From Streptomyces sp. Je 1-369 (GTDB lineage: Bacteria > Actinomycetota > Actinomycetes > Streptomycetales > Streptomycetaceae): a DNA stretch of 64,000 nucleotides. Numbering within the stretch: position 1 is the stretch's first letter; each line of letters starts with the position of its first letter. Positions 36,613 to 44,716 of the stretch are shown in pieces. The position numbers were made by a program, and so were the translations under genes. The DNA is taken from the NCBI RefSeq assembly GCF_026810505.1, contig NZ_CP101750.1, forward strand, positions 2,447,448 to 2,511,447. Reading direction: 5' to 3'. The notes under the pieces were generated by a model. The model saw only the letters and a list, made by a program, of their open reading frames with translations, was not told the origin of the DNA and did no database searches.

Positions 36613-36954
36613 ATGGTCTTCTCCCACCGCATGGCCGCCCTGGCCGCAGTCGTCGCGATCCCGCTCGGCATCGCCACGACCAGCTACCTCCTGACGGACA
36701 GCCCCGAGCAGCCCAAGGCCCCGCCCAAGGTGGAGCTGGAAAGCGACTCGCCGTCCTCGAAGCCGGCCCCTCCACGGCCCGCCCCGAGTGACGAGAAAGT
36801 GTCCCCGCCGCCGGTGAGTGAGAATCCCTCGAACGATGACAGCGGAAACAGCGGAAATCACGGAACCAGCGACGAAGACGCCGCCGACGACAACGACGAC
36901 GGCAGCGGCGGCCGGGGCGACCAGGACGACGACGGCCCCGGCGACGACGGCTGA
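36613..36954 (+). CDS. Small secreted hydrophilic protein
   Basis: Protein of 113 residues: a hydrophobic N-terminal helix (MAALAAVVAIPLGIATTSYLL) that can act as signal peptide or anchor, then a Pro/Ser/Lys part and a very acidic Asp/Asn/Gly tail. Small secreted hydrophilic proteins of this type precede sensor kinases in Streptomyces. No ribosome site is obvious before ATG 36613. The last 119 bp overlap the predicted kinase start in another frame, where the same repeats read as Thr/Ala. Confidence 0.65.
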   Translation: MVFSHRMAALAAVVAIPLGIATTSYLLTDSPEQPKAPPKVELESDSPSSKPAPPRPAPSDEKVSPPPVSENPSNDDSGNSGNHGTSDEDAADDNDDGSGGRGDQDDDGPGDDG

Positions 36955-38407
36955 ACCCCGGCACCGCTGGATAACGGCCCGGGTCCGCATCCTGCTGTGG
37001 CTGCTCGTCGTGATGACGGTCGCGCTCACGGCGGTCGCGGCCACCACCCGCTCGGTCCTGCTCCGCGACGTCGACCACCGCATCGACGCGCTCCTCGCCC
37101 AGGAGACCGCGGAGTTCACCAACCTCGCGCGCGAGGGCGTCGATCCCCACACGGGCGAGAGGTTCACCGACCCCGACCCGCTCCTGCGGCTCTTCCTCTC
37201 CCGGCAGTACGCCGATCCCGACGAGGAACTCCTCGGCCTGGTCGGCCGCCCCGGCACGGTGCCCGCCAAGAAGGAGCAGTCGCGCGAGGCCCGGATCGAC
37301 CACCCGCTGGCCGAGGACCCCCACGCGCTGCGTACCGTCTTCGCCTCACCCGACGCGACCGGCACGGTCCACCGCGAGCTGGGCGAGATCCGCTGGGCGA
37401 AGGTGGAGATCGGGGCGGGCACCGGCCGTCCGGCCGCCGCGTTCGTCGTGGCGTTCCACCCCGCGGGCGAACAGGCCAAGGCCGGTGACGTGTTCACCAT
37501 GCTGCTCGCCATCTCCGGCGTCGCGCTCCTGATGACGACGGGCATCGGCTGGGCGGTCGCGGGCCGCATCCTCAGACCGGTGCGTCTGGTGCGCACGACC
37601 GCCGCGCAGCTCACCGAGCAGGACCTGACGCGGCGCATCCCGGTCCAGGGCAGGGACGACATCGCGGCGCTCGCCGAGACGTTCAACGGCATGCTTGACC
37701 GGCTGGAGCGGGCGTTCGCCGCACAGCGCGAGTTCGTCGACGACGCGGGGCACGAGCTGCGCACGCCCATCACCATCGTGCGCGGCCATCTGGAGCTGAT
37801 GGGCGACGGTCCCGGCGAACGCGAGGAGACCGTCCGCATCGTGACGGAGGAGCTCGACCGGATGAGCCGCATCGTCGAGGACCTGCTGCTCCTCGCCAAG
37901 GCCGAGCGGCCCGACTTCGTCACCCCGGAGCCCGTGCAGCTCGCCGAGCTGACCGCGGACGTCTTCGTCAAGGCGCGGGCGCTGGGCGACCGTGCCTGGC
38001 GGCTCGCCGAGGTCGCCGACGCCGAGGCGGGGCTCGACCCGCAGCGCATCACCCAGGCGATGGTGCAGCTGGCGCAGAACGCCGTCCAGCACACCGCCCC
38101 CGGGCAGCGGATCGGCATCGGCTCACGGCGGTGCGCGGGACGCATCGAGTTGTACGTCGCCGACAGCGGGCCCGGCGTACAGCCGCAGGACACCGGGGTC
38201 ATCTTCGAGCGGTTCCGGCGCGGCACCGCACGGCGCGGCTCCCGGGCCACCGGGGCGGGCCTCGGTCTCGCCATCGTCAAGGCCATCGCGGAGAGCCACG
38301 GGGGCGGCGTCGAGCTGCGCCCCACGGACGGCGGCGGCGCCACCTTCGTACTCGTACTCCCCGAGGGGCAGCAGGAAGGGGCGGAGCGGCAGTGCACCGG
38401 ATACTGA
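36836..38407 (+). CDS. Sensor histidine kinase (HAMP, HisKA)
   Basis: Orthodox sensor kinase of 523 residues. A Thr/Ala-rich leader of about 45 residues precedes the first membrane segment (ILLWLLVVMTVALTAVAA); an outer sensor loop, second membrane segment (MLLAISGVALLMTTGIGWAV) and HAMP follow, then HisKA with His306 in DDAGHELRTP and the ATPase domain (NAVQHTAPG, VADSGPGV, GAGLGLAIV). ATG 36836 is uncertain; GTG 36818 is also in frame and no ribosome site is clear. It overlaps the upstream small gene by 119 bp and the regulator gene by 16 bp. Confidence 0.88.
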   Translation: MTAETAEITEPATKTPPTTTTTAAAAGATRTTTAPATTAEPRHRWITARVRILLWLLVVMTVALTAVAATTRSVLLRDVDHRIDALLAQETAEFTNLAREGVDPHTGERFTDPDPLLRLFLSRQYADPDEELLGLVGRPGTVPAKKEQSREARIDHPLAEDPHALRTVFASPDATGTVHRELGEIRWAKVEIGAGTGRPAAAFVVAFHPAGEQAKAGDVFTMLLAISGVALLMTTGIGWAVAGRILRPVRLVRTTAAQLTEQDLTRRIPVQGRDDIAALAETFNGMLDRLERAFAAQREFVDDAGHELRTPITIVRGHLELMGDGPGEREETVRIVTEELDRMSRIVEDLLLLAKAERPDFVTPEPVQLAELTADVFVKARALGDRAWRLAEVADAEAGLDPQRITQAMVQLAQNAVQHTAPGQRIGIGSRRCAGRIELYVADSGPGVQPQDTGVIFERFRRGTARRGSRATGAGLGLAIVKAIAESHGGGVELRPTDGGGATFVLVLPEGQQEGAERQCTGY

Positions 38408-39054
38408 TCGTCGAGGACGAGGAGCGCATCGCGTCCTTCGTCGAGAAGGGTCTGCGCGCCAACGGCTTCACGACCACCGTGGTCGCCGACGGCGAGAGCG
38501 CCTACGACTACGCCCTGACCGGCGGCTTCGACCTGATCGTGCTGGACATCGGCCTGCCGGGCAAGGACGGCTTCACGGTCCTGCGGCAGCTGCGCGAGGC
38601 CCGGGTGACCACGCCCGTCATCGTGCTGACCGCGCGGGACTCGGTGCGGGACACGGTGGCGGGTCTGGAGGGCGGCGCGGACGACTGGATGACCAAGCCG
38701 TTCCGTTTCGAGGAGCTGCTTGCCCGGGTGCGGCTGCGGCTGCGCACGGCGGCCGGGGCGCCCGAGGTGACGGTGCTGCGCAGCGGTGAGGTCACGCTGG
38801 ACCTGCGGACGCGCAGGGCGCGTTCGGCGGGGCGCACGGTGGACCTGACGGCGCGTGAGTTCGTACTCCTGGAGCTGTTCCTGCGCCATCCGGGGCAGGT
38901 GCTCTCTCGGGAGCAGATCCTTTCGCACGTGTGGGGGTACGACTTCGACCCCGGGTCCAACATCGTGGACGTATACGTGCGGGCGCTGCGCAAGAAGCTG
39001 GGGTCGGAGCGGGTCGAGACGGTGCGCGGGATGGGGTACCGGCTGCCGGAGTGA
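38392..39054 (+). CDS. OmpR-family response regulator
   Basis: Protein of 220 residues: receiver domain with phosphoacceptor Asp52 in LIVLDIGLPG and Lys in MTKPF, and a winged-helix DNA-binding domain (VDLTAREFVLLELFLRHPG, REQILSHVWGYDFDPGSN, RALRKKLG). GTG 38392 begins inside the kinase gene, after GGAAGGGGCGGA. It probably binds the shared TTCATC-CTCATC boxes on both sides of its operon; that is inference from their spacing. Confidence 0.92.
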   Translation: MHRILIVEDEERIASFVEKGLRANGFTTTVVADGESAYDYALTGGFDLIVLDIGLPGKDGFTVLRQLREARVTTPVIVLTARDSVRDTVAGLEGGADDWMTKPFRFEELLARVRLRLRTAAGAPEVTVLRSGEVTLDLRTRRARSAGRTVDLTAREFVLLELFLRHPGQVLSREQILSHVWGYDFDPGSNIVDVYVRALRKKLGSERVETVRGMGYRLPE

Positions 39055-39093
39055 CCACCGGCGCGAGGTGACCACCGGTTCGGGTGAACTTTC

Positions 39094-39111
39094 CTTCATC
39101 TGCGCCTCATC
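39094..39111 (+). promoter_or_regulatory. Putative OmpR-type response-regulator box, copy 2
   Basis: CTTCATCTGCGCCTCATC, 17 of 18 identical to the element at 36561, again with 11-bp half-site spacing. It lies 34 bp before the SLC13 transporter start, so the two-component system may control that gene. Confidence 0.65.
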
Positions 39112-39144
39112 GAAGGCTCACGGCCCGGCACCACGCTGAACGGC

Positions 39145-40557
39145 GTGACCCTGAACCTGCGGCAAGCCGTGACCCTCTGCGCGGCGCTCAGCATCTGCGC
39201 CCTGCTCGCGGTCCCCGGGAACTTCCCGGGCCTCGGCGGCGACGCCCGGCTCACCCTTGCCGTCTTCGCGCTGGCGACCTGCGCCTGGATCGGCACACCG
39301 GTCGACGACACGTACATCGCGCTCGGCGCGGGCCTCGCCCTCACCGCGACCGGCGTGATCAGCAGCGACACCCTGTTCGGCACCCTCGGCGACGAGACGG
39401 TGTGGCTGCTGATCTGCGCCTTCGTGCTGGCCGCGGCCGTGGCGCGCAGCGGGCTGGCGGGGCGGGCCGCGGCGTTCCTGGTCAGCGGGGCGGGCAGCGT
39501 ACGGCAGTTGACGCATCTGACGACGGCGGCGCTGGTCGTGACCGCCTTCGCGGTGCCGGCGACCTCGGGGCGCGCCGCGCTCGCGCTGCCCGTCTTCGTC
39601 GCGCTCGCCAAGGTCCTCGCCGACCGGAAGCGACTGGTCGTGATGCTCGCACTGCTCTTTCCGACCGTGATCCTGCTGTCCGCGGTCGCGACTCTGATCG
39701 GTGCGGGGGCACATCTGATCACGGTGTCGGTCCTGTGGGAGGCGACCGGTGACCGGATCGGCTTCGCGCAGTGGCTGCTGCTCGGGTTGCCGCTCGCCAT
39801 GACTTCATCCCATCTGGCGGCGGAGGCCGTCCTGTTGACGACCACCCGGCGCGCCGACCGCGAAGGCCCGGTCCGCATCACCCTCGACCAGCTCCAGGCA
39901 CACAGCGAACAGCCCGTCACCGGCCCCTGGGAGCCCGCCGAGACGCGCTGCGCCCTGCTCCTCGCCACCGTCGTCGCCCTGTGGTGCAGCGAGCCGCTCC
40001 ACCAGGTGCCGCCCGCCGTCGTCGCGCTGATCGGAGCGGTCGTGGCCGCCTCACCCGCGCTCGGCACCGTCGGCCTCAAGGACGCCCTCAGGACGGTGCC
40101 TTGGGCGCTGCTCCTGTTCATGGCGGCGACGATGGCGATGGGGGTCGCGCTCGCCGACTCCGGGGCGGCGCGGTGGCTGGTGTCCGGGCTGCCCCTGGAC
40201 CTTCCCGCGTGGCTGTTCCTCGCCGTGGTCGTCGCGGTCAGCACGGCCGCGCACCTCGTCCTGCAGTCACGTTCGGCCCGTTCCTCCGTCCTGGTCCCGC
40301 TGGTCGTGGCGGCGGCTGTCGGCGCGGGCGTCAACCCGGTCGCCGCGGCGCTCGCCTCCACGGCAGCGGCCGGGTTCTGCCACACCCTGCCCGCCTCCGC
40401 GAAGCCCGTCGCCCTCTTCGCCGACATCCCGGACACCCCCACCTACACCCCGCGTGACCTGCTGCGGCTCTCCGCGGTCCTCGCGCCGCTGACCGCCGCG
40501 CTGGTCCTGCTCTTCGCCGTGACGCTCTGGCCGCTGCTCGGCGTCCCCGTCCGCTGA
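39145..40557 (+). CDS. SLC13/DASS-type anion transporter
   Basis: Integral membrane protein of 470 residues with about 12 hydrophobic segments. It resembles the ArsB/NhaD and divalent-anion:sodium families: paired halves each with a re-entrant Ser/Thr-rich stretch (PATSGRAALALPV and the later SARSSVLVPLVVAAAVGAGVNP). A dicarboxylate or glycerate-type substrate is suggested by the glycerate kinase gene 26 bp downstream. GTG 39145 has no strong ribosome site. Confidence 0.8.
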   Translation: MTLNLRQAVTLCAALSICALLAVPGNFPGLGGDARLTLAVFALATCAWIGTPVDDTYIALGAGLALTATGVISSDTLFGTLGDETVWLLICAFVLAAAVARSGLAGRAAAFLVSGAGSVRQLTHLTTAALVVTAFAVPATSGRAALALPVFVALAKVLADRKRLVVMLALLFPTVILLSAVATLIGAGAHLITVSVLWEATGDRIGFAQWLLLGLPLAMTSSHLAAEAVLLTTTRRADREGPVRITLDQLQAHSEQPVTGPWEPAETRCALLLATVVALWCSEPLHQVPPAVVALIGAVVAASPALGTVGLKDALRTVPWALLLFMAATMAMGVALADSGAARWLVSGLPLDLPAWLFLAVVVAVSTAAHLVLQSRSARSSVLVPLVVAAAVGAGVNPVAAALASTAAAGFCHTLPASAKPVALFADIPDTPTYTPRDLLRLSAVLAPLTAALVLLFAVTLWPLLGVPVR

Positions 40558-40583
40558 CCCTCCGCGTCCACCTGGAGACCACC

Positions 40584-41783
40584 GTGCTGACCCGTTTCGC
40601 CATCGCCCCCAGCGGCTTCAAGGAGTCGCTGTCCGCGAGCTCCGCGGCCGAGGCCATCGCCGCGGGGGTACGCCGTGTCGTCCCGCACGCCGAGACCGAT
40701 CTGATCCCGCTGGTGGACGGCGGCGAGGGCACGGCCCGCGCGCTGGCCTCCGCGAGCGGCGGCCGCCTCGTCGCGCTGCCCGCGACCGGCCCCGTGGGCC
40801 AGCCCATCGGCACCCACTTCGCCCTGCTGCCCGACGGCACGGCGGTCGTCGAGATGGCGGCCGTGGCCGGTCTCTCGCTGGTCCCCCGCGATCTGCGCGA
40901 TCCGGGTGCCACCACGACGTACGGCGTCGGCGAGCTGATCCGCGCGGCGCTCGACACGGGCGCCCGCCGCATCCTCGTCGGCTGCGGCGACTCGGGCACC
41001 TCGGACGGCGGCGCGGGCGCCCTGCAAGCCCTGGGCGCCAGACTCCTGGATCTCGACGGCTGGGAACTGCCGCGCGGCGGGCGGGAGTTGACGCGCCTGA
41101 ACCGCATCGACCCGAGCGGCATCGATCCGCGCATCGCGGACACCGAGATCCGCGTCGCCTGCAACCCGTACAACGTCCTGTGCGGCAAGCACGGCGTCGC
41201 CCGCGTCTTCGGGCCCCAGAAGGGCGCGACGCCCCTCCAGGTCGAGCGGCTGGCCGCCGCCCTTGAGCACTGGGCCCACCTCCTCACGCGGGACCTCCAC
41301 GTGCGCGCCGACCTCTTCGAGGGACCCGGCACGGGCGCGTCGGGCGGACTCGGCGCCGGGCTCGCCGCTCTCGGCGCCGCCCTGCTCCCCCGCTTCGACG
41401 TCCTGCTCGACCGGATCGACCTCGACGCACGGCTCGCCCGCGCCGACCTCGTCATCACCGCGGAGGGCGCCCTCGACCACCAGACGCCGCGCGGCAAGGT
41501 CCCGGCCGAGGTGGCCCGCCGCGCCAAGCTGTCGGGCAGGCCCGTCCTGGTGCTCGCGGGCACGATCGGGGACGGCGCGCACACCGTGCGCTCCGTCGGC
41601 GTCGACGCCTACAGCTCGATCCTGCCCGCCCCGATGTCGATGACCGAGGCGCTCGGCAGGGGCGGCGAGTTCCTCACCGACGCGACGGAGCGGGCCCTGC
41701 GAATGATCCGGCTCGGCTCACGCCTGCCCACTCATGCGGCGGCGCCGGTGTCCGGCACGCAACGCCCGTCCTCTGTGCGGTAG
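40584..41783 (+). CDS. Glycerate kinase (GlxK family)
   Basis: Phosphorylates D-glycerate, 399 residues. Motifs: APSGFKESLSA at the start, PLVDGGEGTA, VGCGDSGTSDGGAGALQALG, VARVFGPQKGA and ADLVITAEGALDHQTPRGKVP, all diagnostic of this kinase family. GTG 40584 follows TGGAGA. It is probably co-transcribed with the transporter upstream, giving an uptake-and-phosphorylation module. Its last 52 bp overlap the convergent cysteine-desulfurase-like gene. Confidence 0.92.
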   Translation: MLTRFAIAPSGFKESLSASSAAEAIAAGVRRVVPHAETDLIPLVDGGEGTARALASASGGRLVALPATGPVGQPIGTHFALLPDGTAVVEMAAVAGLSLVPRDLRDPGATTTYGVGELIRAALDTGARRILVGCGDSGTSDGGAGALQALGARLLDLDGWELPRGGRELTRLNRIDPSGIDPRIADTEIRVACNPYNVLCGKHGVARVFGPQKGATPLQVERLAAALEHWAHLLTRDLHVRADLFEGPGTGASGGLGAGLAALGAALLPRFDVLLDRIDLDARLARADLVITAEGALDHQTPRGKVPAEVARRAKLSGRPVLVLAGTIGDGAHTVRSVGVDAYSSILPAPMSMTEALGRGGEFLTDATERALRMIRLGSRLPTHAAAPVSGTQRPSSVR

Positions 41784-43105
41784 CTCCAGCGCGCACCGTC
41801 CGCCACCAGTTCCTTGACGGCGCGCACGAAACGCTCGACGTGCTCGTCGGGGGTGCCCGCGCCGAAGCTCACGCGGATCGCGTTCAGCGACTTCTCGCCG
41901 GGCGCGGCCTCGGGGGCGCCGCACTCGCCGGGCTCGTCGGGCTCGCTGTCGAGGAGGGTGCGCACCAGCGGGTGGGCGCAGAACAGGCCGTCGCGTACGC
42001 CGATGCCGTACTCGGCGGAGAGCGCGGCGGCGAAGTGCGAGCTGTTCCAGCCGTCCACAACGAAGGAGATGACGCCCACGCGCGGCGCGTCGTCGCCGAA
42101 GAGGGAGAGGATCCGCACCTGCGGCACCTCGGCGAGGCCCTCGCGGACCTCCTTGATGAGGTGCTGCTCGCGGGCGACGAGCTCGTCGAAGCCCGCGTCG
42201 GTGAGCGCCTTGCAGGCGGAGGCGATGGAGTAGACGCCGATGACGTTCGGGGATCCGGCCTCGTGGCGGGCGGCGGTGTCGTGCCACTCCACGTCCACGC
42301 CTCCGTCGGCACGTCGCGCCACCTTCCGCGAGGCGCCGCCGCCCGCGAGGTAGGGCTCGGCGTCGCGCAGCCAGTCGGAGCGGCCCGCGAGGACCCCGGA
42401 GCCGAACGGCGCGTACAGCTTGTGCCCGGAGAACGCGACCCAGTCGACGTCCAACTCGGCGATGGAGACGGGGTGGTGGGGCGCGAGCTGCGCGGCGTCG
42501 AGGACGATGCGGGCGCCGTGCGCGTGGGCGGCGGCGGCCAGCTCGCGCACCGGCCACAGCTCGCCGGTGACGTTGGAGGCGCCGGTGACGCAGACGAGGG
42601 CGGGGCCGTAGGGGTCGCGGTCGGCGAGGGCGCGCTCCAGGGTGTGTACGGCCTCCTCGGGGGTGCGCGGCGCGTTGAGGTACGTCACCCGCGCGTCCCG
42701 CCACGGCAGCAGCGAGGCGTGGTGCTCGGTCTCGAAGACGAAGACCTGGCAGTCGGCGGGCAGGGCGGAGGCGAGGAGGTTCAGGGAGTCGGTGGTGGAG
42801 CGGGTGAAGACGACCTGGTCGCCCTCGCGGCAGCCGAGGAACTCGGCGACGGTCTTCCGGGAGTTCTCGAAGAGGTCGGTCGACAGCTGCGAGAGGTACC
42901 CGGCGCCGCGGTGCACGCTGCCGTAGTACGGGGCGTAGGCGGCCACGTCGTCCCAGACGCGCTGCAGCGCCGGCGCGCTCGCCGCGTAGTCGAGCGCCGC
43001 GTAGCTCACCTCGCCGCCGGTGACCAGCGGGACGGTGACGTCACGGCCGAGGACGGCGAGCGGGGCACAGACGGACGGGTCGACGGCGACACTGGAAACA
43101 GACAT
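41732..43105 (-). CDS. Cysteine desulfurase-like PLP enzyme (SufS/CsdA branch)
   Basis: Class V aminotransferase fold, 457 residues. PLP lysine Lys229 in AFSGHKLYAPFG; Cys376 in RDGLFCAHP stands where SufS has its persulfide cysteine (HHCAQP). The substrate may be cysteine or a related sulfur amino acid; that is not settled by sequence. GGGAG lies 6 nt before ATG 43105. A SAM-IV riboswitch and a small reading frame in its 300-nt leader tie it to sulfur metabolism. Confidence 0.88.
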   Translation of the reverse strand: MSVSSVAVDPSVCAPLAVLGRDVTVPLVTGGEVSYAALDYAASAPALQRVWDDVAAYAPYYGSVHRGAGYLSQLSTDLFENSRKTVAEFLGCREGDQVVFTRSTTDSLNLLASALPADCQVFVFETEHHASLLPWRDARVTYLNAPRTPEEAVHTLERALADRDPYGPALVCVTGASNVTGELWPVRELAAAAHAHGARIVLDAAQLAPHHPVSIAELDVDWVAFSGHKLYAPFGSGVLAGRSDWLRDAEPYLAGGGASRKVARRADGGVDVEWHDTAARHEAGSPNVIGVYSIASACKALTDAGFDELVAREQHLIKEVREGLAEVPQVRILSLFGDDAPRVGVISFVVDGWNSSHFAAALSAEYGIGVRDGLFCAHPLVRTLLDSEPDEPGECGAPEAAPGEKSLNAIRVSFGAGTPDEHVERFVRAVKELVADGARWSYRTEDGRCVPDTGAAA

Positions 43106-43201
43106 GGCGAACTCCCGTAAGAGACAAGTGAGTTCACTGCGACGACGGCCGCGCTCGATCCATGCGGCGGTGCAGTGATGAAGAGAAGAAGGGTGCGCGG
43201 A

Positions 43202-43219
43202 AAGGGGCCGAAGGCCCTA
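43202..43219 (-). terminator. Hairpin after the six-codon frame, possible attenuator
   Basis: GGGCC-TTC-GGCCC with partly paired flanks, followed by CTTTCC. Its left arm overlaps the TAG stop of the short reading frame, so a ribosome on that frame would open the hairpin. Confidence 0.55.
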
Positions 43220-43237
43220 GCACATTCGCTTGCTCAC
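43217..43237 (-). CDS. Six-codon leader reading frame, VSKRMC
   Basis: GTG start with a good ribosome site (AAGGGAG, 7 nt away), then Ser-Lys-Arg-Met-Cys and TAG. It lies between the SAM-IV riboswitch and the gene it controls. Ending on Met and Cys codons just before a hairpin suggests a sensor of charged tRNA-Met/Cys. It could be chance; only conservation would tell. Confidence 0.5.
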   Translation of the reverse strand: MSKRMC

Positions 43238-43292
43238 GAGACTGCTCCCTTGAGGACCAGGACCCCAGGGCTGTGACATTCACCGATGTCCA

Positions 43293-43413
43293 GGGGTCCG
43301 CGCTTGCCATACGCCTCGCTGCGTACGGCCTGGTCTTCACCCGGGGCACCCCGCCACGGACGGAGGGTTGCCGGACAGCGGGCCGGGGCCGTAGTCGCTG
43401 TCACTCATGACCT
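43293..43413 (-). ncRNA. SAM-IV riboswitch
   Basis: On the minus strand the 121-nt segment contains, in order, AGGTCATGAGTGACAGCG, the CCGGCAACCCTCC core, GGGGTGCCCCGGGTGAAGACC and a closing GGCAAGCGCGGACCCC, which matches the SAM-IV consensus as I know it, including the outer P1 pairing (GGTC with GACC) and the pseudoknot region. SAM-IV aptamers occur in actinomycetes before sulfur-metabolism genes and lower expression when S-adenosylmethionine is high. Confidence 0.88.
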
Positions 43414-43448
43414 GTGCAGCATCCTGCCACACGATCTTCGGAGCGCAA

Positions 43449-43475
43449 GGCGCAGTCCAGATTCCGGACTGCGCC
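43449..43475 (-). terminator. Terminator after trpD
   Basis: Ten-bp perfect stem GGCGCAGTCC/GGACTGCGCC with a 7-nt loop, 14 bp beyond the trpD stop. Confidence 0.75.
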
Positions 43476-43488
43476 GTGCGTCACATCC

Positions 43489-44553
43489 TCAGCGGTTGCT
43501 GGCGGCCACCCAGCGCTCCAGGGCCCGCTTCGCGGCCCCCGAGTCGATCGCCCGCGCCGCCTTCGCCATACCGGCGCCGATCTGCTCCACGAGGGGCTGA
43601 CCGGTGGGTGCGAGGGCGACCAGCGCCGCCGCCGAGTTCAGCAGCACCGCGTCCCGCACCGGCCCGGTCTCCCCGTCCAGGAGCCGCAGCGCGACCTCCG
43701 CGTTGTACGAGGCGTCGGCGCCCCGCAGCGCCTCGACGGGCACCAGGTCGATCCCGACGTCCCGCGGGTCGAACGCCTCCTCGCGCACGGCACCGTCCCG
43801 CACCACCCAGATCCGCGAGGTCGCGGTCGTCGTCAGCTCGTCGAGCCCGTCGTCGCCGCGGAAGACCAGCGACGAGTTGCCCCGCTCGGCGAAGACCCCG
43901 GCCACGATGGGCGCCATCCGCGGGTCGGCGACACCGACCGCCTGGGCGCGCACCTTCGCCGGGTTGGTGAGCGGGCCGAGGAGGTTGAAGACGGTACGGA
44001 TGCCGAGCTGGCTGCGGGCGCCGCCCGCGTGGCGCAAAGCGGGGTGGAACTTCACGGCGAAGCAGAAGGTGATGCCCGCCTCGTCGGCGACCTCGACCAC
44101 CCGCTGGGGGGTGAGGTCCAGGTTGACGCCGAGCTTCTCCAGGACGTCGGAGGCGCCGGACGCGCTGGAGGCGGCGCGGTTGCCGTGCTTGACGACCTTC
44201 GCGCCGGTGCCCGCGACGACGATCGCGGACATGGTCGAGATGTTGACGGTCTTGGCGCCGTCGCCGCCGGTGCCGACGATGTCGACGCTCGGGCCCGGCA
44301 CGTCGATGACGTTGGCGTGCGCGTACATGGCGCGTACCAGACCGGAGATCTCCTCGACGGTCTCGCCCTTGGCCCGCAGCGCGACCACGAAGCCCGCGAT
44401 CTGGGCGTCGGTGGCCTCACCGCGCATGATGCGGTCCATGGCCCACGCCGTGTCGTCGGCGCTCTGGTCGCGGCCGTCGAGCAGGCCGTTCAGTACGTCG
44501 GGCCAGGAACGGTCCGCCGCGGTGTCGCCTCCTGCGGGGGTCACAGCGTTCAT
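43489..44553 (-). CDS. trpD: Anthranilate phosphoribosyltransferase
   Basis: Second committed step of Trp synthesis: anthranilate plus PRPP. The 354-residue protein has the PRPP-binding [14 protein letters not shown], anthranilate-binding KHGNRAASS and [10 protein letters not shown] motifs of the family. AGGAG precedes ATG 44553. It is 32 kb from trpEG and stands alone beside the respiratory cluster, the usual actinomycete arrangement. No Trp leader peptide is seen in its 163-bp upstream region. Confidence 0.96.
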   Translation of the reverse strand: MNAVTPAGGDTAADRSWPDVLNGLLDGRDQSADDTAWAMDRIMRGEATDAQIAGFVVALRAKGETVEEISGLVRAMYAHANVIDVPGPSVDIVGTGGDGAKTVNISTMSAIVVAGTGAKVVKHGNRAASSASGASDVLEKLGVNLDLTPQRVVEVADEAGITFCFAVKFHPALRHAGGARSQLGIRTVFNLLGPLTNPAKVRAQAVGVADPRMAPIVAGVFAERGNSSLVFRGDDGLDELTTTATSRIWVVRDGAVREEAFDPRDVGIDLVPVEALRGADASYNAEVALRLLDGETGPVRDAVLLNSAAALVALAPTGQPLVEQIGAGMAKAARAIDSGAAKRALERWVAASNR

Positions 44554-44641
44554 AGCCGCTCCTGGTTTTTTTCGTCTGCGTATGTAGGAAACACCCCTAC
44601 ACGTAGGGATGGGACCACCCTATCCAGCCGCCAGGACGGCA

Positions 44642-44674
44642 AAGAGCCCCGTCCATGCAATGGACGGGGCTCTT
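44642..44674 (-). terminator. Terminator of the ctaE-qcr operon
   Basis: Fifteen-bp perfect stem (44642-44656 with 44660-44674), loop GCA, 43 bp beyond the qcrB stop. Confidence 0.8.
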
Positions 44675-44716
44675 GCCGTGGCGACCAGGTGGTCAGTGCT
44701 TCAGAGCGTCAGCTGA

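Larger units (their letters stand above)
43106..43488. other. Leader and intergenic region with riboswitch, small frame and terminator
   Basis: The 383-bp gap holds, on the minus strand, the trpD terminator (43449-43475), SAM-IV aptamer (43293-43413), a six-codon reading frame (43217-43237) and a hairpin at 43202-43219, then about 100 nt to the gene start with no further element that I can name. Confidence 0.8.
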
